DNA of 5,198 bases. Origin: Methanomicrobiales archaeon. Lineage in GTDB: Archaea > Halobacteriota > Methanomicrobia > Methanomicrobiales > JACTUA01. The translations under genes and the position numbers were made by a program. This document shows, one piece after another, positions 4,882-5,198 of the stretch (its first letter is position 1; every line of letters starts with the position of its first letter). Below the pieces are notes generated by a model. It was not told the origin of the DNA, ran no database searches, and worked only from the letters and a program-made list of their open reading frames with translations. The stretch covers positions 1 to 5,198 of the forward strand of contig JAJRCY010000080.1 of assembly GCA_028678715.1 (NCBI GenBank). Direction: 5' to 3'.

Positions 4882-5198
4882 ATGGGGACCGTCATCGCGG
4901 TGGACCTGGGAGGCACCTGGACCCGGGCCGGGGTGGTCGCAGGGGACGGGAGGATCCTTGCCGAACGGACGGCCGCCACTCCGCAAGGGGGCGGGGGGCC
5001 CGGGGTCATCACGGAGGGCATCGCGTCCCTGGTCCGGGACCTGCTCGGTTCCGGGTACCCTTCCCCCAAGGCAATCGGCATCAGTGCAGCCGGCCCGGTG
5101 GACATCCGGCGCGGGGCGCTGCGGAACCCTCCGAACCTCCCCTTCAGGGACATTCCCCTGGTGGAACCACTGGCCACGGAGTTCGGCCTGCCCGTGTA
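4882..5198 (+). CDS. ROK-family sugar kinase (glucokinase-like), 5' part only
   Basis: Only the first 105 codons are present; the gene runs off the window. The N-terminus MGTVIAVDLGGTWTRAGVV carries the ASKHA phosphate-binding motif DLGGTxxR (Asp8, Gly10, Gly11, Thr12, Arg15). Further on come IGISAAGPVDIRRG, the ROK-type second motif, and NPPNLPFRDIPL, which in the family leads toward the sugar-binding ENDAN segment, here beyond the edge. The likely reaction is ATP-dependent phosphorylation of glucose or a related hexose. ROK proteins that are repressors carry an N-terminal helix-turn-helix; none is present here, which favours an enzyme. It sits 27 bp behind hypD and is probably co-transcribed, though there is no obvious functional link between sugar phosphorylation and hydrogenase maturation. 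Confidence 0.88.
   Translation, partial: MGTVIAVDLGGTWTRAGVVAGDGRILAERTAATPQGGGGPGVITEGIASLVRDLLGSGYPSPKAIGISAAGPVDIRRGALRNPPNLPFRDIPLVEPLATEFGLPV

Overview
The window looks like a GC-rich euryarchaeal chromosome, most likely a hydrogenotrophic methanogen of the Methanomicrobiales type. This is an inference from several signs. Several starts use archaeal-type Shine-Dalgarno sequences (GGTGA or GGTGAT). Other starts lack one and have AT-rich TATA-like boxes nearby. The genes include a hydrogenase-maturation gene (hypD) and a small winged-helix protein of a kind found in archaea. No phylogenetic marker such as rRNA or mcrA is present, so genus cannot be given.

Layout, left to right. On the minus strand, 33-743 encodes a TIM-barrel sugar-phosphate isomerase/epimerase-like protein. 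The spacer that follows (744-885) is strikingly G-rich on the plus strand and holds a canonical G-quadruplex motif and a G/C hairpin. Next on the minus strand is an 82-residue winged-helix protein (886-1134). It is divergent from a 40-residue zinc-ribbon protein (1234-1356, plus). The roughly 100 bp between them carries TACA/TATG microsatellite-like repeats and an imperfect 35-bp direct duplication that includes the winged-helix gene's ribosome-binding site and start codon. A 248-bp spacer then leads to a PiT-family phosphate transporter (1605-2600, plus). This converges on an MscS-family mechanosensitive channel (2745-3776, minus), with GC hairpins between them. The channel is divergent from hypD (3826-4854, plus) across a very short shared promoter. 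hypD is followed after 27 bp by a ROK-family sugar kinase gene (from 4882), cut off by the window end.

The genes do not form one pathway. They read as ordinary chromosomal genes in short units: an isomerase/epimerase, a divergent pair of small putative regulators, a phosphate transporter, an osmotic safety valve, and a likely hypD-ROK transcription unit. I see no mobile element, tRNA, rRNA or CRISPR array. The most unusual feature is the duplicated translation-initiation region upstream of the winged-helix gene, together with the divergent zinc-ribbon partner, which is small enough to be missed by length cut-offs.
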